From assembly GCF_003003125.1 (NCBI RefSeq), contig NZ_PVTZ01000010.1:62001-126000 (forward strand): a stretch of 64,000 nucleotides of DNA. Direction: 5' to 3'. Shown here piece after piece: positions 1-7,786 of the stretch. The stretch is from Laceyella sediminis (GTDB taxonomy: Bacteria > Bacillota > Bacilli > Thermoactinomycetales > Thermoactinomycetaceae). Made by a program: the position numbers and the translations under genes. Below the pieces are notes generated by a model. The model was given only the letters and a program-made list of their open reading frames with translations. It was not told where the DNA came from and did no database searches. How positions within the stretch are numbered: the first letter of the stretch is position 1; each line of letters opens with the position of its first letter.

Positions 1-49
1 ATGGCAAGGTTTCCGCTTTTTTTACTACTTCCTCAAATGTTTTAATCAT
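1..49 (-). CDS. ptb: Start of a probable phosphate butyryltransferase gene (partial)
   Basis: Only the first 16 codons lie in the window, reading M-I-K-T-F-E-E-V-V-K-K-A-E-T-L-P from an ATG at 49 leftwards. An AGAGGTG ribosome binding site precedes it by about eight bases. The identification is mostly by context. In Bacillus the bkdR activator gene is followed by ptb, the first gene of the branched-chain acid operon, and here a sigma-54 promoter reads into this start. Ptb would convert branched acyl-CoA to acyl phosphate. The short peptide alone cannot prove the family. Confidence 0.6.
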   Translation of the reverse strand, partial: MIKTFEEVVKKAETLP

Positions 50-140
50 CCTACACACCTCTTTTTTCCGACTGTATTTGTCTGTTATCAAATCAGATTA
101 AAAATAGTTTTCTCGGATTAGTCGGTCGCAATACCATATA

Positions 141-156
141 TGCAAATGCGGTGCCA
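141..156 (-). promoter_or_regulatory. Sigma-54 (-24/-12) promoter of the ptb/bkd operon
   Basis: Read on the minus strand the site is TGGCAC, five bases, TTGCA, a perfect match to the sigma-54 consensus with correct spacing. It lies about 90 bases before the ptb-like start and about 120 bases from the stop codon of the adjacent sigma-54 activator, so BkdR is the obvious partner. Confidence 0.85.
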
Positions 157-222
157 ACTCATCGACAAATCCGTGAAAGCATGATGTTTCCTGTTTTTTT
201 ATTTAAATTGTAAATAAAACCA

Positions 223-274
223 TTTGCAACGAATTGCAAAATGTCTGCAACTCTCTTCATGCAAAAAATTGCAG
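223..274 (-). promoter_or_regulatory. Candidate upstream activator sites for BkdR
   Basis: Two inverted repeats lie 67-130 bases upstream of the -24/-12 promoter. The first is TTTGCAA at 223-229 with TTGCAAA at 234-240. The second is CTGCAA at 245-250 with TTGCAG at 269-274. They share the TGCAA core and sit just past the bkdR stop codon, the usual distance for enhancer-binding protein sites. Binding by BkdR is inferred. Confidence 0.5.
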
Positions 275-276
275 TG

Positions 277-2313
277 TCACAGTACCCCGTACCGCTCCAA
301 TTTGTAATAGAGGCTGCGGATGGAAATTCCCAACCTCCGCGCCGCTTCCGTTTTGTTTTGGCCACATGCCGCAACCACCTGCAAAATATAGTCCCGTTCC
401 GTTTGCGCCAAAACTTCTTTCAGCGGTTTGCCGACAATCGCGTCGGGAACAGAGGGTGTCGCCGACGGTTGTATCATGCGGGAAAGGTCCAGTGGTGGAA
501 TATGTTCGCGCCGCATGCGTCTTTCGTTGAACGCCATATTGATCATAGCCCGACCCAGCACATTCTCCAATTCGCGCACATTTCCAGGCCAATCGTACTG
601 GGACAGCACATGAATAGCGTCCTCTCCGATGTCTTCAACTTGCCGGCCGTACTCTTGATTAAACTTTTTGATCAAATGCAGGGATAAATCATACAAATCT
701 TCTTTGCGCATGCGAAGCGGGGCGATATGTATAGGCAATACATTCAACCGGTAGTACAGATCTTCACGGAAGCGTTTTTCCTGAATCGCTTTTTCCAGAT
801 ACACATTCGTCGCCGCTATGACGCGCACATCGACAGGAATTGATTTGGTGCCTCCGACCCGGAGCACTTCTTTCTCTTGCAACACTCGCAACAGCTTGGC
901 TTGGGTGCTTAAGCTTAATTCCCCGATCTCATCCAGGAAAATCGTGCCTCCACTCGCCTCTTCAAACAAGCCTTTTTTTCCACCCCGTTTGGCTCCGGTA
1001 AATGCCCCTTCTTCATACCCGAACAATTCACTCTCTAATAGCGACTCAGACAAGGTGGCACAATTGACACGCACAAACTGGTTGTATTTACGGTCGCTCG
1101 CATTGTGAATCGCATGGGCAAACAACTCCTTGCCCGTGCCCGATTCCCCGCGTAGTAGCACCGTCGCCCGCGTTTGTGCCGCTTGCTTCGCTTGTGCCAG
1201 GGAGTGGCACATCGACTCACTGTTGCCGATGATGTCCTCAAATGTGTATTTCGCCTCCAAGGTGCGAATGATGCGGCGCGCCCGTTCCAAGTCGCGACTC
1301 AATTGCTTCAACTCGGTGACATCGTGGATGATGCCCACACTTCCCTTCAACTCATCACCGATGATGATGGGAGCTGCATTTACCACCACTTCTTTGTGGT
1401 GCGGGCCTACTTTCATGTGAACCCCCCGTGCCGGTTGACGCGTTTTCAACACTTTTTTGTGCAGGCTCTCCCCTTCGGAAATGTCCGTTTCAGCCGGTTT
1501 CCCGATCACCTGTTCAGGGGTTAGTCCAGTCAGCCGGGTGTAGGCGGGATTGATCAGTATGCCCATGCCATCTTGATCCACGACGGAAATGGCGTCATCA
1601 GAGGAGTTGATAATCGCCTGCAACATGCTTTTCATACTCTCCAAATCAAGCACTTGCTGTGTGAGCTGTTTGATCTCGCTGATGTCGCGAAAGACGGCAA
1701 CGGCTCCGATCACTTTGCCGTCCGGCGCCTTGACCGGCACACGACTGGTGATGATTTCCAATCCATTTTCCAGCGTTTGCCGGCGATTCAATTCACTAAT
1801 CCCTTCCTTAATGACCACGCCCAAACGCGTGTTGGGGATGACTTCAGTGACCGGTTTTCCCAAAGACTTTGCCGGATCAACGCCGGTCATTCGCCCTGCC
1901 GCCTGATTGAACAGCGTCACTTCTCCTCGTTGGTTGACGGCGATCATCCCGTCATGTGTCGAATTGACGACCGCTTCCAGTTCATTTTGCCGCCGTTTCC
2001 ACGCTTGTCCCACCAGCTTAACCATCAATCGGGCAACAGCGCCGGAAATCACATGTGTTTGAGGTGGCGCCATTTCTTTCAGACGCCCCTCCACCTCATC
2101 TTCATCCGTCACGTCCAAAATCACATCCGGAGGGGGAGCAAGGAACGTTTGCATATCCGTGGAAGTTGGAATCCCCCGCTTGCGCGCCTCCACCAGACCG
2201 GGGGCGTCCGGCGCTGCATCCACCATGCCGACCACAGCAATAAAGTCGACTGAAGCCAACATGTCCAACACCGTTTTGCCGTCTTCGCCGCCTCCAACGA
2301 TCAAAAAAGTTTG
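277..2313 (-). CDS. bkdR: Sigma-54-dependent transcriptional activator, BkdR type
   Basis: This is a cytoplasmic enhancer-binding protein of 678 residues. An N-terminal segment of about 100 residues opens with a glycine-rich [10 protein letters not shown] stretch. Two PAS domains follow (roughly 110-215 and 225-335), then a sigma-54 AAA+ domain (about 365-600) with Walker A GESGTGKE and the sigma-54 contact loop GAFTGA, and a Fis-type helix-turn-helix at the C-terminus. I chose the TTG at 2313 because GGAGGG lies six bases upstream; the TTG at 2334 precedes that site. Its neighbours are yqzF, divergent, and a sigma-54 promoter reading into a ptb-like gene, as around B. subtilis bkdR. It probably senses branched-chain amino or keto acids and activates the bkd operon. 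Confidence 0.9.
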   Translation of the reverse strand, partial: QTFLIVGGGEDGKTVLDMLASVDFIAVVGMVDAAPDAPGLVEARKRGIPTSTDMQTFLAPPPDVILDVTDEDEVEGRLKEMAPPQTHVISGAVARLMVKLVGQAWKRRQNELEAVVNSTHDGMIAVNQRGEVTLFNQAAGRMTGVDPAKSLGKPVTEVIPNTRLGVVIKEGISELNRRQTLENGLEIITSRVPVKAPDGKVIGAVAVFRDISEIKQLTQQVLDLESMKSMLQAIINSSDDAISVVDQDGMGILINPAYTRLTGLTPEQVIGKPAETDISEGESLHKKVLKTRQPARGVHMKVGPHHKEVVVNAAPIIIGDELKGSVGIIHDVTELKQLSRDLERARRIIRTLEAKYTFEDIIGNSESMCHSLAQAKQAAQTRATVLLRGESGTGKELFAHAIHNASDRKYNQFVRVNCATLSESLLESELFGYEEGAFTGAKRGGKKGLFEEASGGTIFLDEIGELSLSTQAKLLRVLQEKEVLRVGGTKSIPVDVRVIAATNVYLEKAIQEKRFREDLYYRLNVLPIHIAPLRMRKEDLYDLSLHLIKKFNQEYGRQVEDIGEDAIHVLSQYDWPGNVRELENVLGRAMINMAFNERRMRREHIPPLDLSRMIQPSATPSVPDAIVGKPLKEVLAQTERDYILQVVAACGQNKTEAARRLGISIRSLYYKLERYGVL

Positions 2314-2466
2314 CAACTTGCACCCTCCTTTCAACCATCCGCCCCTTATCTTACCACACTAGGTACGGACTATTAACTTGTGCTCGTGGCTAATTGGAAC
2401 GCAGGCTAGCCATCGGCGACAAAATAAGGTACTATTAGCCTTGACCACAGAAAGGACGGATGCGAC

Positions 2467-2748
2467 ATGAAACCAGTATACCAACGGATTATCGCCATCA
2501 TCATCATGTGCGTGCCCGGCGCTTTGGCCATTTACGGCTGGACCTTGATGCGGGACGTCTTGTTCAACTATTTTGGTGGCCAAGGGATGGCTTGGCTTCC
2601 TTTCACTGGCGGACTCGTCTTGCTCATCATCGGATTAGCACTGATCGGCGGCTTCCTCTTCCACCATGACCGCAAACGGAAACGAATCCAGCCACGCCTG
2701 ATTGGCAAACAAAACGACCCCACCTACCGCAACAAGCCGGGTTATTGA
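2467..2748 (+). CDS. yqzF: DUF2627 small membrane protein, YqzF-like
   Basis: The 93-residue protein has two predicted membrane helices (about 8-28 and 44-65) followed by a highly basic tail, HHDRKRKRIQPR. This matches the DUF2627/YqzF family, which also lies beside bkdR in Bacillus. A ribosome binding site (AAAGGACGG) precedes the ATG. It is divergent from bkdR and closed by a terminator just downstream. The function of the family is unknown. Confidence 0.8.
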   Translation: MKPVYQRIIAIIIMCVPGALAIYGWTLMRDVLFNYFGGQGMAWLPFTGGLVLLIIGLALIGGFLFHHDRKRKRIQPRLIGKQNDPTYRNKPGY

Positions 2749-2790
2749 CACACTAACTGGCATCTTTGCGCCCCATAACTCAAACTCAGG

Positions 2791-2819
2791 CATCCGCACC
2801 AACCAGCGGATGTTTTTTT
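2791..2819 (+). terminator. Rho-independent terminator after yqzF
   Basis: A perfect 7-bp stem CATCCGC/GCGGATG with an eight-base loop is followed by seven T residues. Confidence 0.85.
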
Positions 2820-2887
2820 GTGCCGCCATTCACCCTTTACCAACTGGGCACATATCTTGAGAGTGAAGACGCGAGGAGGGAAAACAC

Positions 2888-3853
2888 ATGACTTACCCAC
2901 CATCATTCTGGCATCCCGGCCTTTTCCGCGAACCGATCGCCTCATCTTTTTCCTTTTTTCGCAAACTGCTCAACCGAATAGAAATGACAGCAACAGACCC
3001 TGCACAACGCGAAACCTCGGTTCGGCTACGGGAACAACTTTCGCAAATCGAGCACACGCTGTTCAGCCCAGATCCTTATCTCGCGGCAACGGGGGAACAA
3101 CAATGGCGGCATTGGTTGCGATCGCTTGCTCGCTTGTTGGAACCGATCGAAACGATAGCCACTTCCGCTCGACAACCCGAAGAATCACCGTACAAGCAAG
3201 AGACATCTGCTGTCTCCGCTTACCGCCCGGTGCCAATCGGTCAACATCAACTCCCACCACTTCCCTATCCGTATGATGCCCTTGAACCCTACATTGATGA
3301 AACCACCATGCGCATCCATCATCAAGAACATCACAAAAAATATGTAGAAGACTTAAATAACGCAGAAACCCAATTGGCGCACGCGCGACAAACCGGCGAT
3401 TTCTCATTGATCAAGCATTGGGAAAGAGAATTGGCCTTCAACGGCGCTGGCCATTATCTCCACACGCTTTTTTGGGAATCGATGAGTCCGCGTGGCGGCG
3501 GCGAACCCAGCGGAGCGCTTAAAAAGCAAATCATTCACGACTTTGGTAGCTTCGAAGCCTTTAAAAAACAATTTTCTGAAGCTGCCGAAAAAGTGGAAGG
3601 AGGAGGCTGGGCCATCCTTGTCTGGAGCCCCCGCGCCCACCGACTCGAAATCCTGCAAGCCGAAAAGCATCAAAACTTGTCACAACAGGACATCGTTCCC
3701 TTGTTGCCACTGGATGTGTGGGAACACGCCTATTATCTTAAATACCCCAACAAGAGAAGGCAGTATATCGACGCTTGGTGGCACGTTGTCAATTGGCCTC
3801 AAGTCTATAAACGCTTCTGCAAAGCCCGCCAACTCCGCTGGCACCCCTACTAA
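2888..3853 (+). CDS. sodF: Fe/Mn superoxide dismutase with N-terminal extension, SodF-like
   Basis: The superoxide dismutase domain fills residues 118-321. The four expected metal ligands are present: His144 (IHHQEHH), His192 (GAGHYLHTLFW), Asp276 and His280 (LDVWEHAYY). Ahead of it lies an extension of about 115 residues, partly helical, that ordinary 200-residue SodA lacks. B. subtilis SodF also carries an N-terminal extension, so this is the likely family. The protein has no signal peptide. The start follows GAGGAGGG at good spacing. A small gene begins 22 bases downstream and may be co-transcribed. The sequence alone does not settle whether iron or manganese is used. Confidence 0.88.
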   Translation: MTYPPSFWHPGLFREPIASSFSFFRKLLNRIEMTATDPAQRETSVRLREQLSQIEHTLFSPDPYLAATGEQQWRHWLRSLARLLEPIETIATSARQPEESPYKQETSAVSAYRPVPIGQHQLPPLPYPYDALEPYIDETTMRIHHQEHHKKYVEDLNNAETQLAHARQTGDFSLIKHWERELAFNGAGHYLHTLFWESMSPRGGGEPSGALKKQIIHDFGSFEAFKKQFSEAAEKVEGGGWAILVWSPRAHRLEILQAEKHQNLSQQDIVPLLPLDVWEHAYYLKYPNKRRQYIDAWWHVVNWPQVYKRFCKARQLRWHPY

Positions 3854-3875
3854 ATGTTTGAGGCAGGTGGTTCCC

Positions 3876-4115
3876 ATGGCCAAACATAAGTCTTACACCA
3901 AAGAGAAAAAACCAAACAATCCTCCAAAACCCCGTTACACCAATCAGGCCAATCTATTCCATCGAGATGTGATCGCCCCCCTGGAAAGGCGATACCGCCA
4001 ATGTCTGCAAGCGCGGGAATATGAAAGCGCGCGCGCCCTCCTGCGAGAACTGGAAACAGCGCGCCGCGAGCACCCGATTTTGATTCACCGCAACGAACGA
4101 GTCAAAATCAATTGA
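3876..4115 (+). CDS. Small basic hypothetical protein (79 aa)
   Basis: I do not recognise this family. The product starts MAKHKSYTKEKK, is rich in Lys, Arg and Pro in the first 25 residues, and then forms what looks like a charged helical region (APLERRYRQCLQAREYESA). An AGGCAGGTGG ribosome binding site lies five bases before the ATG. The stop of sodF is 22 bases upstream, which suggests one transcript. The same frame is open further upstream, but only this start has a ribosome binding site and avoids the sodF coding region. Confidence 0.6.
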   Translation: MAKHKSYTKEKKPNNPPKPRYTNQANLFHRDVIAPLERRYRQCLQAREYESARALLRELETARREHPILIHRNERVKIN

Positions 4116-4289
4116 GCCTGCAATGCCGACCCACTGACATCGGCACCCTTCCAACGATTACACGCAGCATATCATTTGTATGATGCGGACGGCATCCAGT
4201 TGGTGCCCTGATCTTAGTACCAGGTATTATGACCTTATCATAAAACCTTGCACAAATGAAGCCCTCTGCATCCACTTCCTTTTTCAGCA

Positions 4290-4348
4290 CAAAAAGAAAA
4301 CAAGCCTCTGATGTTGCCAAAGAATCCTCTCTGGCAACATCAGAGGCT
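4290..4348 (-). terminator. Terminator of spo0A
   Basis: A perfect 17-bp inverted repeat (4303-4319 with 4332-4348, 12-base loop) is followed on the minus strand by a T-rich run. It lies 43 bases beyond the spo0A stop. The plus-strand side lacks a T-run directly after the stem, so it primarily serves spo0A. Confidence 0.85.
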
Positions 4349-4390
4349 TTAGATCATTGGTGTAAATAGCTCCGTTTTCACGTACAATCC

Positions 4391-5176
4391 CTATCCGACT
4401 TTGTGCTCGATCCGCAATTTGTCGGCCACCATCGCAATAAACTCACTGTTGGTCGGCTTCGCTTTGGACACATTGATGGTGTAACCGAACAGACTGCGAA
4501 TGGAATCCATGTTCCCCCGGCTCCAAGCCACTTCGATCGCATGGCGAATCGCACGCTCCACCCGGCTCGGAGTGGTGTTGTATTTTTCCGCAATCCGCGG
4601 ATACAAAGACTTCGTGATCGCCCCCAACAGATCGACCTCATTGTAGACCATGGATATCGCTTCCCGCAAATACAAGTATCCTTTAATATGCGCCGGCACG
4701 CCGATTTCATGAATCACGTTGGTGATGTTGGCGTCCAGGTTGTTTGCCCGTGGGGAAGGCATGCTCACCTGCGACGTTTTCACAAACGACGCCTTGCCGC
4801 TGATCCCTTTCATTTGCCGGATGCGATGTGTAAGAACGTCAAGATCAAACGGTTTGAGTATGTAATAAGAAGCGCCCAACTCGACCGCCCGCTGAGTGAT
4901 GTTTTCCTGGCCAAACGCGGTCAGCATGATCACTTTGGGCACCGGTTGCAAATTCATCTGCTGGATCTGCTCCAACACGCCCAACCCATCCAAGTGCGGC
5001 ATGATAATATCCAACACGAGCACATCTGGCACCCGCTGTTTGATCATGTCTATCACTTCGCCACCGTGATGGGCGACCCCGATCACTTCAATATCCCCTT
5101 GGCTCATAAGATGTTCCTTCAAAAGCTCGGCGAATTCCCGATTGTCATCCGCTAATATGACTCGGATCTGATTCAA
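4391..5176 (-). CDS. spo0A: Sporulation master regulator Spo0A
   Basis: The 261-residue response regulator has a receiver domain (1-125) with phospho-acceptor Asp56 in VLDIIMP, acidic residues D10-D11, and the conserved Lys in ILKPF. The Spo0A DNA-binding domain (about 148-261) carries the family signature [19 protein letters not shown] and a helix near [18 protein letters not shown]. It starts at a TTG behind AGGAGGG; a non-ATG start is also usual for Bacillus spo0A. It controls entry into sporulation after phosphorelay input. In Bacillus, spoIVB lies directly upstream. Here a small gene, a symporter and a sirtuin separate the two. Confidence 0.97.
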   Translation of the reverse strand: MNQIRVILADDNREFAELLKEHLMSQGDIEVIGVAHHGGEVIDMIKQRVPDVLVLDIIMPHLDGLGVLEQIQQMNLQPVPKVIMLTAFGQENITQRAVELGASYYILKPFDLDVLTHRIRQMKGISGKASFVKTSQVSMPSPRANNLDANITNVIHEIGVPAHIKGYLYLREAISMVYNEVDLLGAITKSLYPRIAEKYNTTPSRVERAIRHAIEVAWSRGNMDSIRSLFGYTINVSKAKPTNSEFIAMVADKLRIEHKVG

Positions 5177-5219
5177 TGAGAGACCCTCCTAATCATCCAT
5201 ACCAGTTTCCTTTTTTGCA

Positions 5220-5226
5220 TTCGACA
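5220..5226 (-). promoter_or_regulatory. Candidate 0A box upstream of spo0A
   Basis: TGTCGAA on the minus strand, an exact Spo0A-binding consensus, lies 44 bases before the spo0A start. Autoregulation through such boxes is known in Bacillus. A 7-mer occurs by chance several times in 64 kb, so location is the main support. Confidence 0.4.
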
Positions 5227-5380
5227 AACGTAAAAATCTTCCTGCAATTCCCGTTGCTAATTGCTGAAAATTTGTAAATATCGCGAAAATGAACGTTTGG
5301 TTTTTAAACGATTTCATTTATGTATTCTAGAATATTCATCACCTTACTGAAGAACCCTATATAAAAAGGAGGTGATAACA

Positions 5381-5524
5381 ATGAGACACCAAACTGACGA
5401 ACGTAGCTTGGAACAACGGCAAAAAGAGCGGAAAAACAGACAAAGCTCGCCAGAGCAACCCACCGTAGGGCCCACCCATGCTGGTAACAAGAAATTGACC
5501 GGCCCTGACCGCCCCTCTACATAA
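5381..5524 (+). CDS. Small hydrophilic protein (47 aa), possible spore protein
   Basis: The product begins MRHQTDERSLEQRQKERK and ends PTHAGNKKLTGPDRPST. It has no hydrophobic segment and is rich in Gln, Lys, Arg and Pro. AAAGGAGGTGAT, an almost complete anti-16S match, lies six bases before the ATG, and a strong terminator follows the stop by nine bases. This makes it a self-contained gene despite its size. Its composition resembles the small acid-soluble minor spore proteins (SspN/SspP kind), but I cannot assign it to a named family. It is divergent from spo0A. Confidence 0.7.
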   Translation: MRHQTDERSLEQRQKERKNRQSSPEQPTVGPTHAGNKKLTGPDRPST

Positions 5525-5532
5525 TCTCACAG

Positions 5533-5564
5533 CCGAATGGTATCTCCATTCGGTTTTATTTTTC
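5533..5564 (+). terminator. Terminator of the 47-aa gene
   Basis: An 8-bp perfect stem CCGAATGG/CCATTCGG with a five-base loop is followed by TTTTATTTTT. Confidence 0.9.
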
Positions 5565-5662
5565 CGAGACAATGATACCATATATTTTCCGATTAATATT
5601 ATAATTGTTATTCAGGTTGAATTACAACGCAAATTAATTTAACATATTAAGCATGTGAATTA

Positions 5663-5699
5663 TTGACTTAGTCAAATGTTTTGCCCTGCCACTTATAGT
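5663..5699 (+). promoter_or_regulatory. Possible promoter/operator region of the symporter gene
   Basis: TTGACTTAGTCAA at 5663-5675 is a perfect 6-bp inverted repeat around one base. TATAGT at 5694-5699 could be a -10 box 50 bases before the start codon. The hexamer at the right -35 distance (GTCAAA) is poor and overlaps the palindrome, which suggests regulator-dependent control. This is a weak prediction. Confidence 0.3.
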
Positions 5700-5749
5700 T
5701 ATAAACAAATGATTCATCCCTTATATCAGTCATAGCGTGAGGTGATTAT

Positions 5750-7021
5750 ATGAAGATGAAAAAAATTGGCTTAGCTTGGCAAATTCTAATCGGACTCATC
5801 CTGGGGATCGCGGTTGGTGCCGTATTTTATGGTAACCCCAGTTTTGAACAATACTTACAACCAATCGGCGACATCTTCTTACGTCTGATCAAGATGATCG
5901 TCATCCCCATCGTCGTCGCAAGCATCATTGTCGGCGTCGCTGGTGTGGGGGATATTAAGAAACTTGGCAAAATCGGCGGCAAAACCATTCTATACTTCGA
6001 GATCATCACCACCATCGCCCTCTTGGTCGGGCTTTTAGCAGCTAACATCTTCCAACCCGGCGCCGGGGTCGATATGAAAGCGATTCAAAAAACAGATATC
6101 CAAAAATATGTGGATACCACCCATGAAGTGGAAAACCATGGCATGGTTGACACTTTCGTCAACATTGTCCCAACAAACCTGTTCACTTCTCTGGCTGAAG
6201 GGGACATGCTGGCCATCATCTTCTTCTCGGTGATGTTCGGTCTCGGGGTTGCCGCCATCGGCGAACGGGGCCAACCGGTATTGCAATTCTTCCAAGGTGT
6301 GGCTGACGCGATGTTCTATGTGACCAACACCATTATGAAGTTCGCACCATTCGGCGTATTCGCCCTGATTGGTGTAACCGTATCCAAGTTTGGTTTGCAG
6401 TCACTCATCCCGCTCAGCAAGCTAGTCATTTTGGTATATGCAGCAATGGTGTTCTTCGTGCTCGTCGCACTTGGTCTGACAGCCAAACTGTTCGGCATCA
6501 ACATCTTCTCATTGATTCGCATCCTAAAAGACGAACTGATCTTGGCGTACTCTACATCCAGCTCGGAAACCGTGTTGCCGAAACTGATTGAAAAAATGGA
6601 GAAATTCGGTTGCCCCAAAGCGATCACTTCATTTGTGATTCCGACCGGATACTCCTTCAACTTGGACGGCTCTACATTGTATCAAGCGATCGCAGCCATT
6701 TTCATCGCGCAAATGTATGGAATCGATCTCACCTTGACCCAACAAGTCACCTTGTTGCTCACCCTGATGGTTACTTCAAAAGGGATCGCAGGGGTGCCTG
6801 GCGTTTCCTTCGTCGTTCTCTTGGCCACACTCCATGTGGTGGGAATTCCGGCTGAAGGTCTGGCCTTCATCGCTGGCGTCGACCGCATCATGGACATGGC
6901 GCGGACCGTGGTAAACGTCATTGGTAACTCCCTCGCGGCAGTGGTAATGTCCAAATGGGAAAAACAATATGATGAGAAACAAGGCCAATCCTATCTGGCT
7001 GAAATAAAACAAGCTGCCTAA
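5750..7021 (+). CDS. gltT: Dicarboxylate/amino acid:cation symporter (glutamate transporter)
   Basis: The 423-residue integral membrane protein belongs to the DAACS family. It carries the reentrant-loop serine motif YSTSSSETVLPKL and the transport-core motif GYSFNLDGSTLYQA, followed by the conserved GIAGVPG segment and the GVDRIMDMARTVVNVIGN helix. The family moves glutamate or aspartate (some members C4-dicarboxylates) with protons or sodium. GAGGTGATT precedes the ATG. It is a single-gene unit with its own terminator. GltT or GltP are both possible; substrate cannot be read from the sequence alone. Confidence 0.9.
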   Translation: MKMKKIGLAWQILIGLILGIAVGAVFYGNPSFEQYLQPIGDIFLRLIKMIVIPIVVASIIVGVAGVGDIKKLGKIGGKTILYFEIITTIALLVGLLAANIFQPGAGVDMKAIQKTDIQKYVDTTHEVENHGMVDTFVNIVPTNLFTSLAEGDMLAIIFFSVMFGLGVAAIGERGQPVLQFFQGVADAMFYVTNTIMKFAPFGVFALIGVTVSKFGLQSLIPLSKLVILVYAAMVFFVLVALGLTAKLFGINIFSLIRILKDELILAYSTSSSETVLPKLIEKMEKFGCPKAITSFVIPTGYSFNLDGSTLYQAIAAIFIAQMYGIDLTLTQQVTLLLTLMVTSKGIAGVPGVSFVVLLATLHVVGIPAEGLAFIAGVDRIMDMARTVVNVIGNSLAAVVMSKWEKQYDEKQGQSYLAEIKQAA

Positions 7022-7028
7022 TCAACGT

Positions 7029-7070
7029 ACAAGCCCGTTGCGTTAAGTTTAACCAACGGGCTTGTTTTTT
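7029..7070 (+). terminator. Terminator of the symporter gene
   Basis: A 12-bp stem (7029-7040 with 7054-7065) is followed by a T-run on the plus strand. Its right half contains the last codons of the convergent sirtuin gene. Confidence 0.9.
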
Positions 7071-7786
7071 ATTAACAGTTCGGCATGCAATTGCTGTAGC
7101 CAAACACCAATCTTCTCCCGGTTTACCACCAAATCGGCCTCAGCGTCAAAATCAGTGGGCTCCCAATTGATGATGGCCAGTTTGGCCCCTTGTTCCTTAG
7201 CGCGAATGGGAAAGAAGTTGGCCGGACTCACTTGCAAGGAAGAACCCAGTACAATCAACAATTCCACTCCGTCAATCAGCGCTTCGGCCCGCTCTACCTC
7301 CTGTTCCGGCAAATTTTCCCCAAACAGCACCACCTTCGGGCGGATAAAACCGCCACAAACACACGTTGTTCCGGCGTCTGTCTCATACTGTTGCGCAGGG
7401 TAGGTCTTCTGGCACTCCATGCAAACGAGCTCCCGCAAGCTACCGTGCAACGCTGCCACCCGCTTGCTGCCCGCCGCTTGATGAAGCCCATCGACATTCT
7501 GCGTGACAATCCCATCGATCCAACCTCTCTTTTCCCATTCGGCCAACACCGTATGGCCTTCGTGAGGCCTTACTTTGAGCAAGCCTTTGATCCGCTGGCG
7601 ATAAAACTGGATAAATGCGTCACGGTGATGAGTCAGCGCATAGGTACTGGCATAATAAGTCGGATCTTTGTCTTGCCACATCCCTTGCTTAGCGGAACGA
7701 AAATCCGGCAACCCGCTTTCCGTCGACATTCCCGCACCTGTGAAAACCACCGTTTTGTTGGATTGTTTGATCCACTCGCTGATCAA
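7049..7786 (-). CDS. cobB: Sir2-family NAD-dependent protein deacetylase
   Basis: The 245-residue sirtuin removes acetyl (or other acyl) groups from lysines using NAD. The NAD-binding motif GAGMSTESGLPDFRS is near the N-terminus, TQNVDGLH and the catalytic HGS follow, and a four-cysteine zinc site (CMEC, then CVC) lies between them. The start is a TTG at 7786 behind a purine-rich AAGGAAGGCGGGGG stretch. The 5' end overlaps the downstream end of the spoIVB frame by 98 bases, and a strong terminator sits just before it. Expression therefore needs read-through or a promoter near 7800-7820, where TACAAT occurs. Confidence 0.92.
   Translation of the reverse strand: MISEWIKQSNKTVVFTGAGMSTESGLPDFRSAKQGMWQDKDPTYYASTYALTHHRDAFIQFYRQRIKGLLKVRPHEGHTVLAEWEKRGWIDGIVTQNVDGLHQAAGSKRVAALHGSLRELVCMECQKTYPAQQYETDAGTTCVCGGFIRPKVVLFGENLPEQEVERAEALIDGVELLIVLGSSLQVSPANFFPIRAKEQGAKLAIINWEPTDFDAEADLVVNREKIGVWLQQLHAELLIKNKPVG

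Noticed and set aside
1573-2253. Plus-strand open frame of 226 codons opposite bkdR
   Set aside because: It is a shadow of the conserved PAS and AAA+ coding region.
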